Shown piece after piece: positions 40,170-52,099 of a DNA stretch of 64,000 nucleotides. Location of the stretch: contig NC_089856.1 of assembly GCF_036373705.1 (NCBI RefSeq), positions 2,829,001 through 2,893,000 on the forward strand, read 5' to 3'. Every line of letters begins with the position of its first letter. Within the stretch, counting starts at the first letter, position 1. The DNA comes from Amia ocellicauda (Eukaryota; Chordata; Actinopteri; Amiiformes; Amiidae). The translations under genes were made by a program, and so were the position numbers. The notes beneath the pieces are model-generated. The model was not told the DNA's origin, did not search any database, and was given only the letters and a program-made list of their open reading frames with translations.

Positions 40170-43100
40170 AGAAAGAGACACAAACAATAATATCTGATAG
40201 GCCCAGGTTCACACAAACATGCACTACTTACAGTCAAACCACAAATGTGCGTGCGTGTTTATTGTGCACCATGCCATTTTGGGGGTGCACTACCTCTACC
40301 AGCAACTTCAAACAGCTTCTGTTAGCAGCCACACATGAAAAACACCTGCCTGTGCATGCGTGTGCGTGCTGCTGTGAACCCACGCCGCGTACATGACTGT
40401 TGTGTTCTGGGTTTAAAAACTGCAAGTGTCAAAACATGCAGGGATCGGGGGGGGGTCTCGGCGGAGTGTGCCCGTGTGGTAGCCCTGCGGTCTCTCAGTC
40501 TGCCGTGTGAGATAAGCAGGGACTCGACAACCACAAGACGCGCTCGGCGCTCGACCGCCTGACTCAGACTGTGCCCGGGTGGGGGGTTAATGGGGGCAGG
40601 GTGGGGGGGGGCACTGAAACCCACAGAGTAGGAGGACGGTGACGGTAAATGTCAGCTCTGCTTGCCGAGCTGCACAGTCTCCTATGTAAGGTTTTGCAAG
40701 CTCCCCTGGCTTGCTCCCGGCGTCTCACAGGACTCACAGGTGATGCAGCGCGGTCCAGGGTTCCCAGTCCGTCGCAAGCCTTTCCCTAATACTGGAGCCC
40801 CAGAAGATCCCCATTTGAAAGGGACGAACCGGTCCTGTTTTTCAGGGCTGTATTGTGAATTAAATTAACACACGGTCGGTTCTGTCTGCTTGGCCTTGTG
40901 TACAGGGCCCCTCGCAGAGGACTGATACTCCAACCAGGGGCGCCGCAGTACTGTGGGAAAAACGAGAGGCTGATGTTTTTATTTTTGGGGCCGGGGGGCT
41001 CCTTTTCTTTGGGGACACCTCCTGGACAGTATAATCACCAGGATTCATTTCCTGGGGCTGACAGGAAGGCATCTTGCCAACAGACAACACATACATTTGT
41101 GTAACATAAGCAAAAGCGAAAGAGCGGAGGGGAACAAATTCAATAGCTGTGAATGATTTCCAGGCCAGGGAGGTCATTTCCTTTCAGGCGTCTGGGGGTG
41201 TGTATTGTTCTTTTCGGACTGTTCAGTTTTTTGCCCGCGACCCGTTCCTCGATCAGTTTCGGCTCTCTGAGACCGTGGCGGCGCGGTGGCTGGCATGGCA
41301 CAGGATGCCGTGTCATCCCTGCCTCATACGTGCTCAGAAATATCCTGATCTTTATGGGGGAGATGTTCCTGTACTAGCTGTAGTTTCCCACAATCCTCGG
41401 GGGCGCTGTCGAATAATTATTTACAGTTCTAGAAATTCAAACGCTTATGGCCCGCTGTGGGGCCGGAGACACAACTCTAGAGAGAGTCTATTTAGAGGGC
41501 GGTTGCCAACTAAATAAACGACAAACGCCGCAATGTTTTCACTTCCCGGGATGAGGAAGAGATGCTTCGTGCTCTGCTGTCTTTCGCTTCCCTACACATT
41601 TGCAACTCTCTCAGCTCCGGAACATCGCCGCTATAATTGTCCTCCTCGTGCCACCAAAGTCTTGTGCTTTCGTTCAGAGTGAATGCCAGCCGCTGTAACT
41701 GCACTGATGTAATACACAACTGAAACTTTAAAATGATGGTATTCAGTGGGACACAGACAAAGACAGATACCCTATGTCGTCACTCATAGAGTTGACTGTA
41801 TTGGTAATAGCTGATCGAGTATAGTTTTCCTGATTTGAAGAACTGAAGAAGCACCCCGTGCAGGTCAAAGCAATCCTGCTGTTAAACAACACTTTTTTGT
41901 TATTTTTGTAACCTTCTGTAGCATCATTCAGACAGAATTAGAGGAACTACTATTGGAACTGAAATTGTGTCTGCTACCCAGACTGCTCTATTTGAAATCC
42001 TCCTGGCAGGGGCTGTCTCTTCTCTCCAGTTTTGCTTGCAGAATTTCCATTTAAAAAAACAGCTAACAAACAACACACAGCAAATCAAATACTGAACACA
42101 CAGACCCAACGACCCTGCCGATGTGACACTCACACACAGCCGCTTTGAAACATGGAAAAATCCCATGAGGAAAATCAAAACCGGAGCCAAATTTAATCTC
42201 AGTCCAACAGGCACAAGTCAGAGATCATCGTTTCTATTTAATTTATTTTTGAGTTTTTCTTATTTTTTTATCATATCCAAAAACACAGGCCCCTCCCTGG
42301 GGCAGGGTAATTCGATTACCGCTGTCGGGAGCTCGCTGTCTGCAGCGCGGACGGGCCCAGCGAGGGGGCAAGTTCTCACAGTGACAGAGAACTGGCGGCC
42401 ATGCTGGACGGCCCAAACACAGCCAGCACAGCTCTGGAGTATTCTCTGTTTTCTCAGCACAGCTAATTAAACCATTATTCAGTCAGACGGTTTCGTGCTT
42501 GTCTGGTTGGCTGGTGGTTGTTTTTTGTTGTTTTTGTTTACCCTGCCGTAACCTCAGCTCTCTGACACACTGACTGATTGCGTTGTTGAGGTTGCACTCA
42601 ATTCAAATGGTCCCCCGACTTGGCATTGACAGAGGGGTATTTCTTGTAAAACTGCTCAATAATAGGTAATTATATCCTCTGACTTGTTAGCCCTGACAGA
42701 GAATAGCATCTACAGATATCTACACATCTGTGGCAATGTGTTTATTCTAAAAAGTGCATAAGAATAACCTAACCAAGCCAGCCGTCTTCAAGATCGTCCC
42801 CGACATGATGAGTGCAGCTCGAGCTCAGCCCTGCCCCAGGAAACTGACACCCAGTGCGATAGAGTGATAGTGTGACCGTGTGTGAAGTATGCAAAGTAAA
42901 CGGCATGTCTTTGGCTAGCTAGCTTCTTCCTCATGGCGCGAGGCCATCTCCAACTGCCCCCTATCAGCCTGGCACGGGCTCAGCTTTCCTCCATCGCAAA
43001 GGAAGAGCGGCGGAAGATTGCCAAGCCCGGTTTAATTCATTCGCAAACAGCCAGCACTGAGGTGTGTTGTAAAGTGTTTTGGTCAAGATTTTTGTATGTA

Positions 43101-44470
43101 CTTGGTTTTGTGAGACAGCGCCCTGCCCTGTAAAAAAAACACGCAAAGACACATGTCCATGATCGCGTCGACCAACTCCAGTGACGCGGGCAGCACACAT
43201 TCACTTGGCGCCTTCTTGCTGTCCTCCATCTCTCCGTCTCCGCACGAACCTCTCAGCTTGCTGCCCACCAGGGCCCTTCATCTCCACGTGAGAAATGCCT
43301 CTAAAATAACAACCTTGCAGCATAAATTGTGCAATGGGAGAAATCGGCCAAATTAGCAGAAGCGAACAAACCGGTTCTTAGCTATTCTTCTGTTTGTCGT
43401 TGCATAAGACGCAAGACTTCAGTTTTACTTTCAACACGTTTAAATGGAAGCGCCATTTGAATTGCGCTTGGGTGCCAGTCTCGTCAGCTCTCCCTCTCGG
43501 CACGGGGCTACAGCACAGCTCCCTAGTGTCGCTGCTCGGCCGCAGAGCACTTCTCCCTCAACCTTGCGCAAAGCCAGACTTGCAGCGCGACTCCTCCGCT
43601 CGTGCCAAGACCTGATCTGCCGGAAAAGCCTGCTGGACTGTAACATGCCCTATATATTCAGGCGTGGAGGACATATTTTAATGTGCTTTACGGGGGTTAC
43701 AAGTCCAATTCGCGAGGGATGATTGAGTGTTTACAAGCGCCTGCAGAGCTAGAAAAAAAAACTTCTCAGGAAGCAAGAGGGAAAGAGAAAGAGGAAATGC
43801 TGTGTCTTTGGGAAAGTTCACTGCAGCTGTATCGCAGGATGAGATGGCTTATGGCTCTTCTAGCCCACGCTCTGGATTCACATATCTTGCAGAGACGTTT
43901 ACTGGCACAGCCCCACTCTGCAACCCACCCACATTGAGATTTTAAAAGTAGACAAAGAATCATGATCCTTACTAAGGAAAACATTGCGTCGGCAAGTCCC
44001 GGCCAGCAGTCTTTTGTTTTTAAAACTGCAGAAAGAAGACATTAACATCACTTAAAGAATCAAGCGGTGCCAACTGGAATAGATAATTTGTATATATATT
44101 TATGTACACAATGCACCATTTTCTCAGCCTCTAAATAAACTAAAACTGTGTATAACGTTAAAGAGGATCTTCACTGGGGGGAGAAGGCTGCTGTGGGCAG
44201 AACTGGGAAGCAACTTCTGTGGTTTGACAATCAGCCACAAATCAAAACACAAGAAGGACACAGACAGAACGCAGATGTTAATAGTTTGAGACAAACAGAG
44301 GGACAAAAAACAAAACAAACACAAACACACACACATCTACACAGCTCTCCCACTCTCTTGCTGTTTCCTGCTACAAAATGCGTGTGAGTGTTTCAGACTG
44401 TAAATCGATGCTTTAGGGGGTGTTCAATCTACAACACTGAGTTTCCAGTTCACACTCTCCACTGTTCTCT
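40170..44470. other. gene-poor region between two LINE copies, no coding exon seen
   Basis: Mixed-composition non-repetitive DNA without recognisable exons. 43.38-43.72 kb is a complex GC-balanced patch that could be a conserved element; I cannot test this. Confidence 0.45.
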
Positions 44471-44474
44471 GGTT

Positions 44475-45360
44475 TAGAAACATAAGAAAGTTTACAAACG
44501 AGAGGAGGCCATTCGACCCAACGTCCCGTGCGTGTGTCCCTGCTGATCTGGAAAAGCTCCTCTGGTTTGATGTGGTCGATGCCTTTCATGATTTTGAAGA
44601 CTGTGGTCGATGCCTTTCATGATTTTGAAGACTTGGATCAAGTCCCCATGTAGTCTCCTCTGTTCCAGGGTGAAAAGGTTCAGTTCCTCAGTCTCTCAGT
44701 AGGACATTCCCTTCAGACCTGGAATAAGTCTGGTTGCTCTCCTCTGAACTGCCTCTAGAGCAGCGATATCTTTCTTGAAGTGTGGAGCCCAGAACTGTCC
44801 ACAGTATCCAGATGAGCTCTAACTAGCGCATTGTACAGTCTGAACATCACTGCCCTTGTTCTCAACTCTATACTTTTGACAATATACCCTAGCATTGTGT
44901 TTGCCTTTTTTATTGCTTCACACATTGTTTGGATGGAGAAAGAGAGGAGTCCACATAGACTCCTAGGTCTTTCTCATGCATTACTTCATCTGGTTCTATT
45001 CCTCCCATAGTGTAATTATAGTGGACATTTTTATTATCTGCATGTAATACCTTGCACTTGTCCACATTGAATTTCGTCTGAATATTATCTAAGTCCCTTG
45101 GAAAAGCCTGTGCTGCCGAGATTGTATCTGCTGAGTCACCTATTTTAGTATCATCTGATAATGTGACAAGTTTGCTAACTATCCCAGAGTCCAGATCATT
45201 AATATAGATTAGAAAAAGCACAGGCCCTAGTACTGATCCCTGTGGAACTACAACCTCACTCCAGTTAGAAGTGACTCCTCTAATCGACACCCTCTGTTTC
45301 CTAGACATCAACCAGTTCATAATCCATCTACTTACATTACCCTGAATGCCTACAGCCTAC
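44475..45360 (-). mobile_element. CR1-type LINE with reverse-transcriptase core (longest copy)
   Basis: The minus-strand frame at 45320-44910 carries the RT motifs VPQGSVLGPVLFLIYINDLD and LSDDTKIGD; the usual active-site FADD is here LSDD. Toward the 3' end it has a 30-bp tandem duplication (about 44571-44630) and a deletion of about 200 bp next to the 3' tail at 44.5 kb. It is a dead partial copy. Confidence 0.92.
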
Positions 45361-45369
45361 AGTGCATCA

Positions 45370-47990
45370 GATAGCAACACTTGCCTGCATTCATTGGCTT
45401 CAGTCAGACTGTGGCCACCCTTCTGTATTCTGTGAATGTATTTCTAATCGTGCATCTGGAAGAACACAAACACGGCTATGGCTCCTTATCAGGAATAGAG
45501 CTGAGATAAGGAGAGGGGGGATCAGGACCTGACTTGCATCGGGCGTCTATCCCAGTTGAGCACCAGGCTTTCGATCATCCCGAGATATCCCCCACCGAGG
45601 GGAGGCAGACGTGCAATGCGGCTCTAACTTGCGGGACCCTCGTGTGGAGGCGGGTGCAGCTGAAGCGTGGACAGATTCAGAACACGATCCTGCCGACGAT
45701 GTCTCTCTTGTTTAGCTCCCTTCCTGGTCGGGTGGAAACAGCATTCCCGGCTGCAGAGTAATGCGCTCGAACGTCTATACTTGGATGTGTTTCGATATCA
45801 GAAAGCAGGCCTCCACTTTAGTCAAACACTGGATTCCTGGCTGCAGTTGTGTGGACAAACTGTGGAAAACAAGCGTCTGAATTTCCATGTAACACAATGT
45901 TTCTTTTCTCTGGTTTTAACACCGATCCATGTTTAGATCCATGTGCTTCATTATGAACACAAGCAGAACGTGTCTTTGTTGGATAGATCTCCCTGGCAGC
46001 TCTTTCCCGTTCTGTTGAGCTTTTTCTTGTTTTTTCCCCCTTCCCTTTTTCTTTTTAAACGAACCGACCTAGGTGGCGGAGGGAGGCTTATTTCCTCCAA
46101 CGAGAAAGAAAGAAAGAAAGGGAAAAAAGCGTTAAGCCCAGACCCGTGATTTAAAGATCAGGCCGTGTAACTAAAACAAAGCTCTGACTTTGTTAGAAGC
46201 TCTGACTCTCTGCTTGAGATGCTTTACCTCCCAGAGGCCTTCGAGGAGCCAAGAGGAGATTAAATACGTTGTGATTTATGGGAAAACGCTCCGGCGCTGG
46301 GGTCCAGCAAGTACAGAGAGCAGTGCTTTATAGACATATTAAGACTTGAGCTTGGCTTTAGAAGCACAAAGCATGGCTGTATTCTCCTTCTCTTAAGGCA
46401 GATAAATAAAGGAAGACGAGGTGTTGGGGAGGATGTTTATTTTGCCAGGAGGGAGGTTTAACTTATTTAACTTATTTTAACTTATTGCTTTAAAATAATC
46501 CATATTTTAATGTATTCCGAGGTACGATTAGTCAGTAGTGAGACTAACTACAGCTAACTAGCTACCGGTACAAAATCATTTTCTCCCAGGCTGAGACAAT
46601 GACATCATGCTTGGGTTATTGTTTTTTCTTCCCCGCAGAGAGTAATTACAGCGAGGCGTGTAATCAGGGAGACGATGATCCCATTATGCTCCTGTGTAAT
46701 CCCGTGTCTTATTATTACTTGTCCTATCACGAGGCAGAGACGGCACACTTTGATTATCTCGAACTATTCAATGGTGCAAGGAAAAGCTAAGCCAAAACAG
46801 GCCAGCCGCCACCTAATGTATGTTAATTATCCCAAACCACAGACTGTTGATACCCAGGGGGATCTGCGCTGATAAAAAGGCAACGGAGCTCTGGGTTCCT
46901 TGGAAGAGATCCGCCGAGAGCGACGAAGGCGGTTAGAGACGTTGGCAGCTCGGCTGAATTATGGCCTGGGATCTCCCGTGCGATTCCAGTGTGTTTTTCA
47001 CCAGAAAGGCTGTGCAGAGCGCCTCGTAAATACTGCTGCAGCCCGAGATGGCACACAAACAACAGCGCTCTCGCCTCGTAGACCGATCTCTGTGGTTTTG
47101 TGCTCACAGGAAAGCTTTGAAGGGCAACTGTATGCAGCAGCAGACTTATCATAACAGTAGAAAAGGAAACATGACATAACGTATCGCACTTTCCATCCGC
47201 AGTGCTCTCTCACACATGCACTGTTGATGTTAGGTTAACAGACAGCATTGCTCATTAAATCTGTGTCTGTTTCCCAATGGTTTTCCCACTTAATCAATGA
47301 AACAAATAAGCCCTCTTTCTGTCTGTACTAGGGCAATAGAAACCGAAGCAGATAGTTGTAGTTGTAGTGCAGTGGTAGTTCATCATTGTGGGAGTTTTGT
47401 TCCTGCTATTATTTATTTATCTGACGATTCCTTCTTCACACTGTTCCGCTTCCAGCTATAAACACCCCCCACAGTGCAGGAGTCGCACAGGATGCATCAG
47501 CAAAATAAATGCTGAGCGTCAATCACATATATGTGGACAAACATGTGAGCTGCAGGGAGACCAGCGTTCATATCTGCTCACCCCCCAGCAGGCTGCTCGG
47601 GGTCACTTTCTCAAGATAAAGTGTTTTGATCACGGCACAATTTGTTCTGGCAAGTGTCCCGAGTTTATACGGACATATCAGCAAGATAAATTGAGATTAA
47701 AAATGTTGGCCGGGGCTCCTGCAAGGTGGGGTTTGTCATTTAGATTGATGACTCCCGATAAGGACTTCACCTCGGGGAGAGATGGGTTCAGGGAGCAGAG
47801 CTCCTGTTGTGCCGAAGAGTGTGGGGAAGCGCTGGAGCAAAATGGGATTCAGGATGGAAGACTGGAGGCGCTGCTTTACACAAAGAGTTGTGGGGGGTTG
47901 GCACAGCCTGCCACGTTAGGTGATATATAATAATATATATCCTGATGCTGGCAAGGTTACAGATCATATCAGAGAACACATTCCCACTCC
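45370..47990. other. gene-poor, possibly regulatory DNA
   Basis: Non-repetitive, with dense homeodomain-type cores (TAATTA, TAATCC, ATTTAG/TGATGAC) at 46.60-46.80 and 47.55-47.80 kb. A 180-codon open frame at 47388-47930 has a hydrophobic start and many cysteines, but no ATG before codon 105 or so and no recognised homologue, so I do not call it a gene. Confidence 0.4.
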
Positions 47991-48009
47991 TTACTTTGAT
48001 TAAACTATG

Positions 48010-48038
48010 ACCACTACTACTACTACTACTACTACCAC

Positions 48039-48097
<59 letters not shown>

Positions 48098-48098
48098 G
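48010..48098. repeat. (ACT)n(AAT)n microsatellite
   Basis: A short ACT run changes into about 20 AAT units. Confidence 0.95.
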
Positions 48099-48382
48099 GT
48101 GTTTTCTTTTTGTAAGTTAGTGGGGTAAGTATTATTGTGATTATGCATTTTATTATGACAGCTCATACAAGGGAAATTGCCACCAAGAGTAATTAAGCAC
48201 TGTAATATGCAAATACAATCTGAACAAGGAACAGACAGTTCCTGGCTGCCGTGTACCACACTTTGTCTGTCATAACACAACAGTCATTAAAGTGTGGTAG
48301 AAGGCGATGCTGTAGGGGACAAATGAGATGCCACCTTATCTTGGGCCCATATAGTAAACCTGCTGATTATGTTACCAAACTG

Positions 48383-48384
<2 letters not shown>

Positions 48385-48444
<60 letters not shown>
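48385..48444. repeat. (GT)n microsatellite
   Basis: 30 uninterrupted GT units. Confidence 0.95.
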
Positions 48445-48447
<3 letters not shown>

Positions 48448-49267
48448 TCAGTCAGAGGGTTTAAGAGGGAATTGCATAAATAAACACTGTTCTTCTCAGT
48501 GAGCTAAACAGGCCAACATGCAGAATGTATTACATTTTTATAAGAAAAGTGTGTCTTTGGTTTCTTGGTGCTTTTGTAAAGGTTTTTACTTGTGAAGATG
48601 GCAATCCTCATCGTTTTTACTACCACTAAATATAATGATTAATTTGGGGCAGGTAAATATGTTCACCCTGTTAAGGAGATCTTAAGAGATTTAATGGTGT
48701 ATATCGTTTTCATATTTATAATACATAGTATGCTCATAATTTCAAATATGTAACAGTCAAACAATCAAAACTTCAAATTCCCTACAAAACACAGCTAAAT
48801 AAGAACATTGTTTTAAAGCTTTTAAAACATGAGCTACACTTGGGAAGCATAGATCAAGATATATAAATATGACACTTAAAAATCCACACAGTGATGCGCC
48901 TCCAAGCATCTATCCAGAAAAAGCCGAGAATAAATCAGCAACACTTCAATGTTACATCTGTGCTTTCAAAAAACAAACCAAAAAGCACGCAGGACGTTTA
49001 TCTGTTTGTTTGCAGTGTATTGTGAAGTCCTGCAAATGATTGTTTGTTTGTTTCAGTGGATCAGCCCCGATCCCACGGGATATGTACTGAAATCGCTGGC
49101 TGGGGTCCGCTTTTCTCAACTCGCTGGCCCCGACCCGGCGACCCCCGGACGGGTCAGCGCGTCACCAGCGGCCGGTCCAGAGCAGCTGCATCCGAGGGGG
49201 ACAGAGGGGACATCACTGCTGTCCCGCTCGGACTGTCGGCCAAGGGAGACTTTTTAAGTCAAGAAAC

Positions 49268-49284
49268 GCCCCCCCCCCCCCCCG
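49268..49284. repeat. poly-C run
   Basis: About 15-17 consecutive C, prone to length error. Confidence 0.85.
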
Positions 49285-49826
49285 CTCTCCTTAAATCTCG
49301 CTTCCTTCCGACGCAGAATCAGCTCTGGGTTTATTTATTTATAAAATCCTGAGGTCACCTTTCCTCCGGGACAATGCGAGGATATGACTGTCCGATCAAA
49401 GGCGAGATAAGGGACGTGGAGGGTTGCATGAGAAGATGACAGGTTTCTTGTGATTATTTTCTTATATGATGATTATTGTGTCTTATCCTAAAAAAGATGT
49501 TACAAACAATCACGCTTCACTTAATGGTCCAACAGAATCAATGAGCCCAGATGAATCACTGCGATGCGTGCGTGTGTGGAAAACTGTTAGAAAACAAAAC
49601 AAGAAACCACACCGTTTGTGGCGCGAAGAGTTTCATTAGCCCGATACACGAGTGATAAACATCACATCCATCTCAAAATAGGCGGAACATGAAAACATCT
49701 TCACGCTGGGAGACCGAACACATATCAATATGACGTCACAAAGGAAAATGGTTTTATCAGATTTTTCTTCTCAGTTTTGCTGATTGTTTTTCTTACATAA
49801 TAGACCGCGGATGTTATTGTTTTTGC

Positions 49827-49849
49827 ACTATATATATATATATATATAT
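49827..49849. repeat. short (TA)n repeat
   Basis: About 11 TA units. Confidence 0.85.
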
Positions 49850-49959
49850 CTGGGGGGCTTTCTTAGCTCGGTGAAGCATTTCGAGCTAAAACACGTCCGT
49901 GGCCTTGAACTAAACTCTCTCTATATATATCTGTAACTTGAAGTGAAAGTTAGTTTTCA

Positions 49960-50819
49960 CTTCTTTATGGATCATGGTTGAGCCTGCTGCACCGTGCATG
50001 ACTGTGTATTCACTGCAGCGTTGAGTGTTCATGGAATAGTGCAAGTAAGACAAATCGGCTCTTGTTTGTTTATTGGAAGGGCTTGCTTGTCTTTGTGTAT
50101 TATACAAAACCCTAAAAACGGGGACTGCAGACAATGAGCGCATAATCATGACTAACCACACACAAGCTGAATCATGTACCTCCGAGGCTGTGAGAGCACA
50201 ACGTTACACTTTTAATGTCAGATATGTATCATATCGTAATTACACTGTTTCATACTCTGTGGCCAAATAATAAGCATTCGAAAAAAGTTTCTCATGAAGA
50301 TTATAAACGGATGCATCTTCAATACACTTTCAGCTCTTATTTGTATCCCTTATTATATATGGAATTAATTTAGACGAATAGAAAGCACCTTTGTGTACAA
50401 TGTATCTGGTTTTATGTATATGTAGAGTATTATAGAAGTATATAGACATAAACATGTGAGTTTTCAATTTGGGGATTATATTAATGTTGTAAGGCACACA
50501 CACACAAGGACACACACACGGACACACAGGCACACACACACACACACACACACATTGGAGTTTAGCATAAGGACATTTCTTGTCATCCAGGTACTCTCAG
50601 ACAGACAAGGTGTTTGAATCGCTGTGGTATTGTTCTGGTTTACTGACATAGTTGTGTAGCTCATTTTACATTACTACACAAAGACAAGCAAGCTGTAACA
50701 ATAAACAAACAAGAGCCGAGTGTTTGTCTTACTTGCACTTTTCCCATGAACACTCAACTCTGCAGTGAAAACACAGTCATGCACGGTACAGCAGGCTTAA
50801 CCATGATCCATAAAGAAGT
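49960..50819. mobile_element. 860-bp element bounded by ~145-bp inverted repeats
   Basis: The left arm 49960-50100 (starting CTTCTTTATGGATCATGG) matches the reverse complement of the right arm 50675-50819 along its whole length, with scattered substitutions and small indels. The roughly 570-bp interior has no recognisable coding sequence and contains a (CA)n run at 50494-50553. It is most likely a foldback or long-TIR non-autonomous DNA transposon. No clear target duplication was found. Confidence 0.75.
50494..50553. repeat. (CA)n microsatellite
   Basis: Interrupted CA dinucleotide run inside the inverted-repeat element. Confidence 0.9.
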
Positions 50820-50879
50820 TGTGTAGCTGTCAAAATAACATTGTGTCTTCAGATAATATCAACTAATGGGGGCATGTTT

Positions 50880-52090
50880 AATTAAAACGATGTAGGACCA
50901 AGAATGGATCCCTGGGGAACTCCGCACTTAACCTCAGATCCCTTTGAATGGTTTTAATTAATCTGTACGTACTGCAGTCAGTTTATTAGCTGTGATTTAA
51001 ACCAGGATTTTCTAAGTAGTGCACTTAAGTCTTTAAAAATTACAACTGACATGCCCTAGATCTGAAGACTGAGAAACATCTTTAATAGTTTCAGCAGGGC
51101 CATTTCAGTATTGTGACCTGATTTTAAATGAGTCATTAGTAGTCAGAACAGTTTGCAGTTGGTTAGCTATTACTCTCTCTAAAACCTTAGGAGAAGGGAA
51201 GGTTTGAAATTAGACAAAAGTGATTTAATTGAATTTGGAGCTGCGTTCCATGTTTTGAGGAGTGGTTTATTTACAGACTTTTCAAAGGATTCAGATTCAG
51301 AGCCCGGGGACACAGAGGTGTTTATATTGTGCATTTGGCAGATAAATAATGGCAGGGATTCCTTCAGCAGTTAAGGAGGTGTGGAGTCTAGTGCACAGGT
51401 AGTGTTAGAAAGAAAGTGCGCTTATTCGTATATGTCTCTTAAATTAGAGTAGTGGGCAGACCTAGACAAGGATAGGGCTGCTTGTATCTTTTTAAACTGC
51501 CAACCCGGGCCATGTGGAAGTTTTGTAGTGCTCCATTTTCCTTCACATCTATGGCGTTTGGTTTTATTTGAGTGAGTGAGTGAGCTCGTTAAACCACAGT
51601 GAGCGTTTCTTTCTTGCTTTAATTACTCCGGAGCCACTGTGTAGTGTAGTAGTGCTTAACATATTGTTGAAGTTATTTAAGAAGTCATCTACTGAGCTTG
51701 TTTCGATCCAGCTAGCTGCGGACAACACAGTAGTGAATTCAGAAACGGCAGCAGAATTTAAATGAGGAGATCTGATGTTTCCCCCCTGTGTGTCCGTTGT
51801 TATGCTGAAGGTAATTACAGGCCGTGATCTGACATCACTTGGTTTTGGGGTGATAATACTAGGTTGTGAATCTCTAGCCCACGAGTCATAACTAGATCAC
51901 GTGTGTGATTGTGGCAATGTGTGGGGCTGACACATGCTGAGGAAAGCCTACAGACTCCAGTAGGGACGGGAAACTCATACCAAGGGGGTCTTCTTAAATA
52001 TCAACATGTATGTATAATGTTTATCATCGTTTCTGGCCAAATTAGATAAGAGGTCACTAAATTCAGTCATAAAAGTGGAATAGGGTAATC
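50880..52090 (-). mobile_element. degraded L2-like LINE, antisense
   Basis: Read on the minus strand, 50.91 kb gives GVPQGSILGP (RT motif). About 51.58-51.76 kb gives SSVDDFLNNFNNMLS and KARKKRSLWFNELTH, typical of the segment between endonuclease and RT. About 51.9 kb gives FTQHVSAPHIATITH, typical of the endonuclease end. The order is right for a LINE but the frames are broken throughout. It is a different family from the CR1-type copies. Confidence 0.72.
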
Positions 52091-52099
52091 ATTTCTGTT

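Noticed and set aside
47388..47930. 180-codon cysteine-rich frame with a signal-peptide-like start
   Set aside because: It begins with GTG, has no ATG in its first hundred codons, no family resemblance and no supporting splice or promoter signals.
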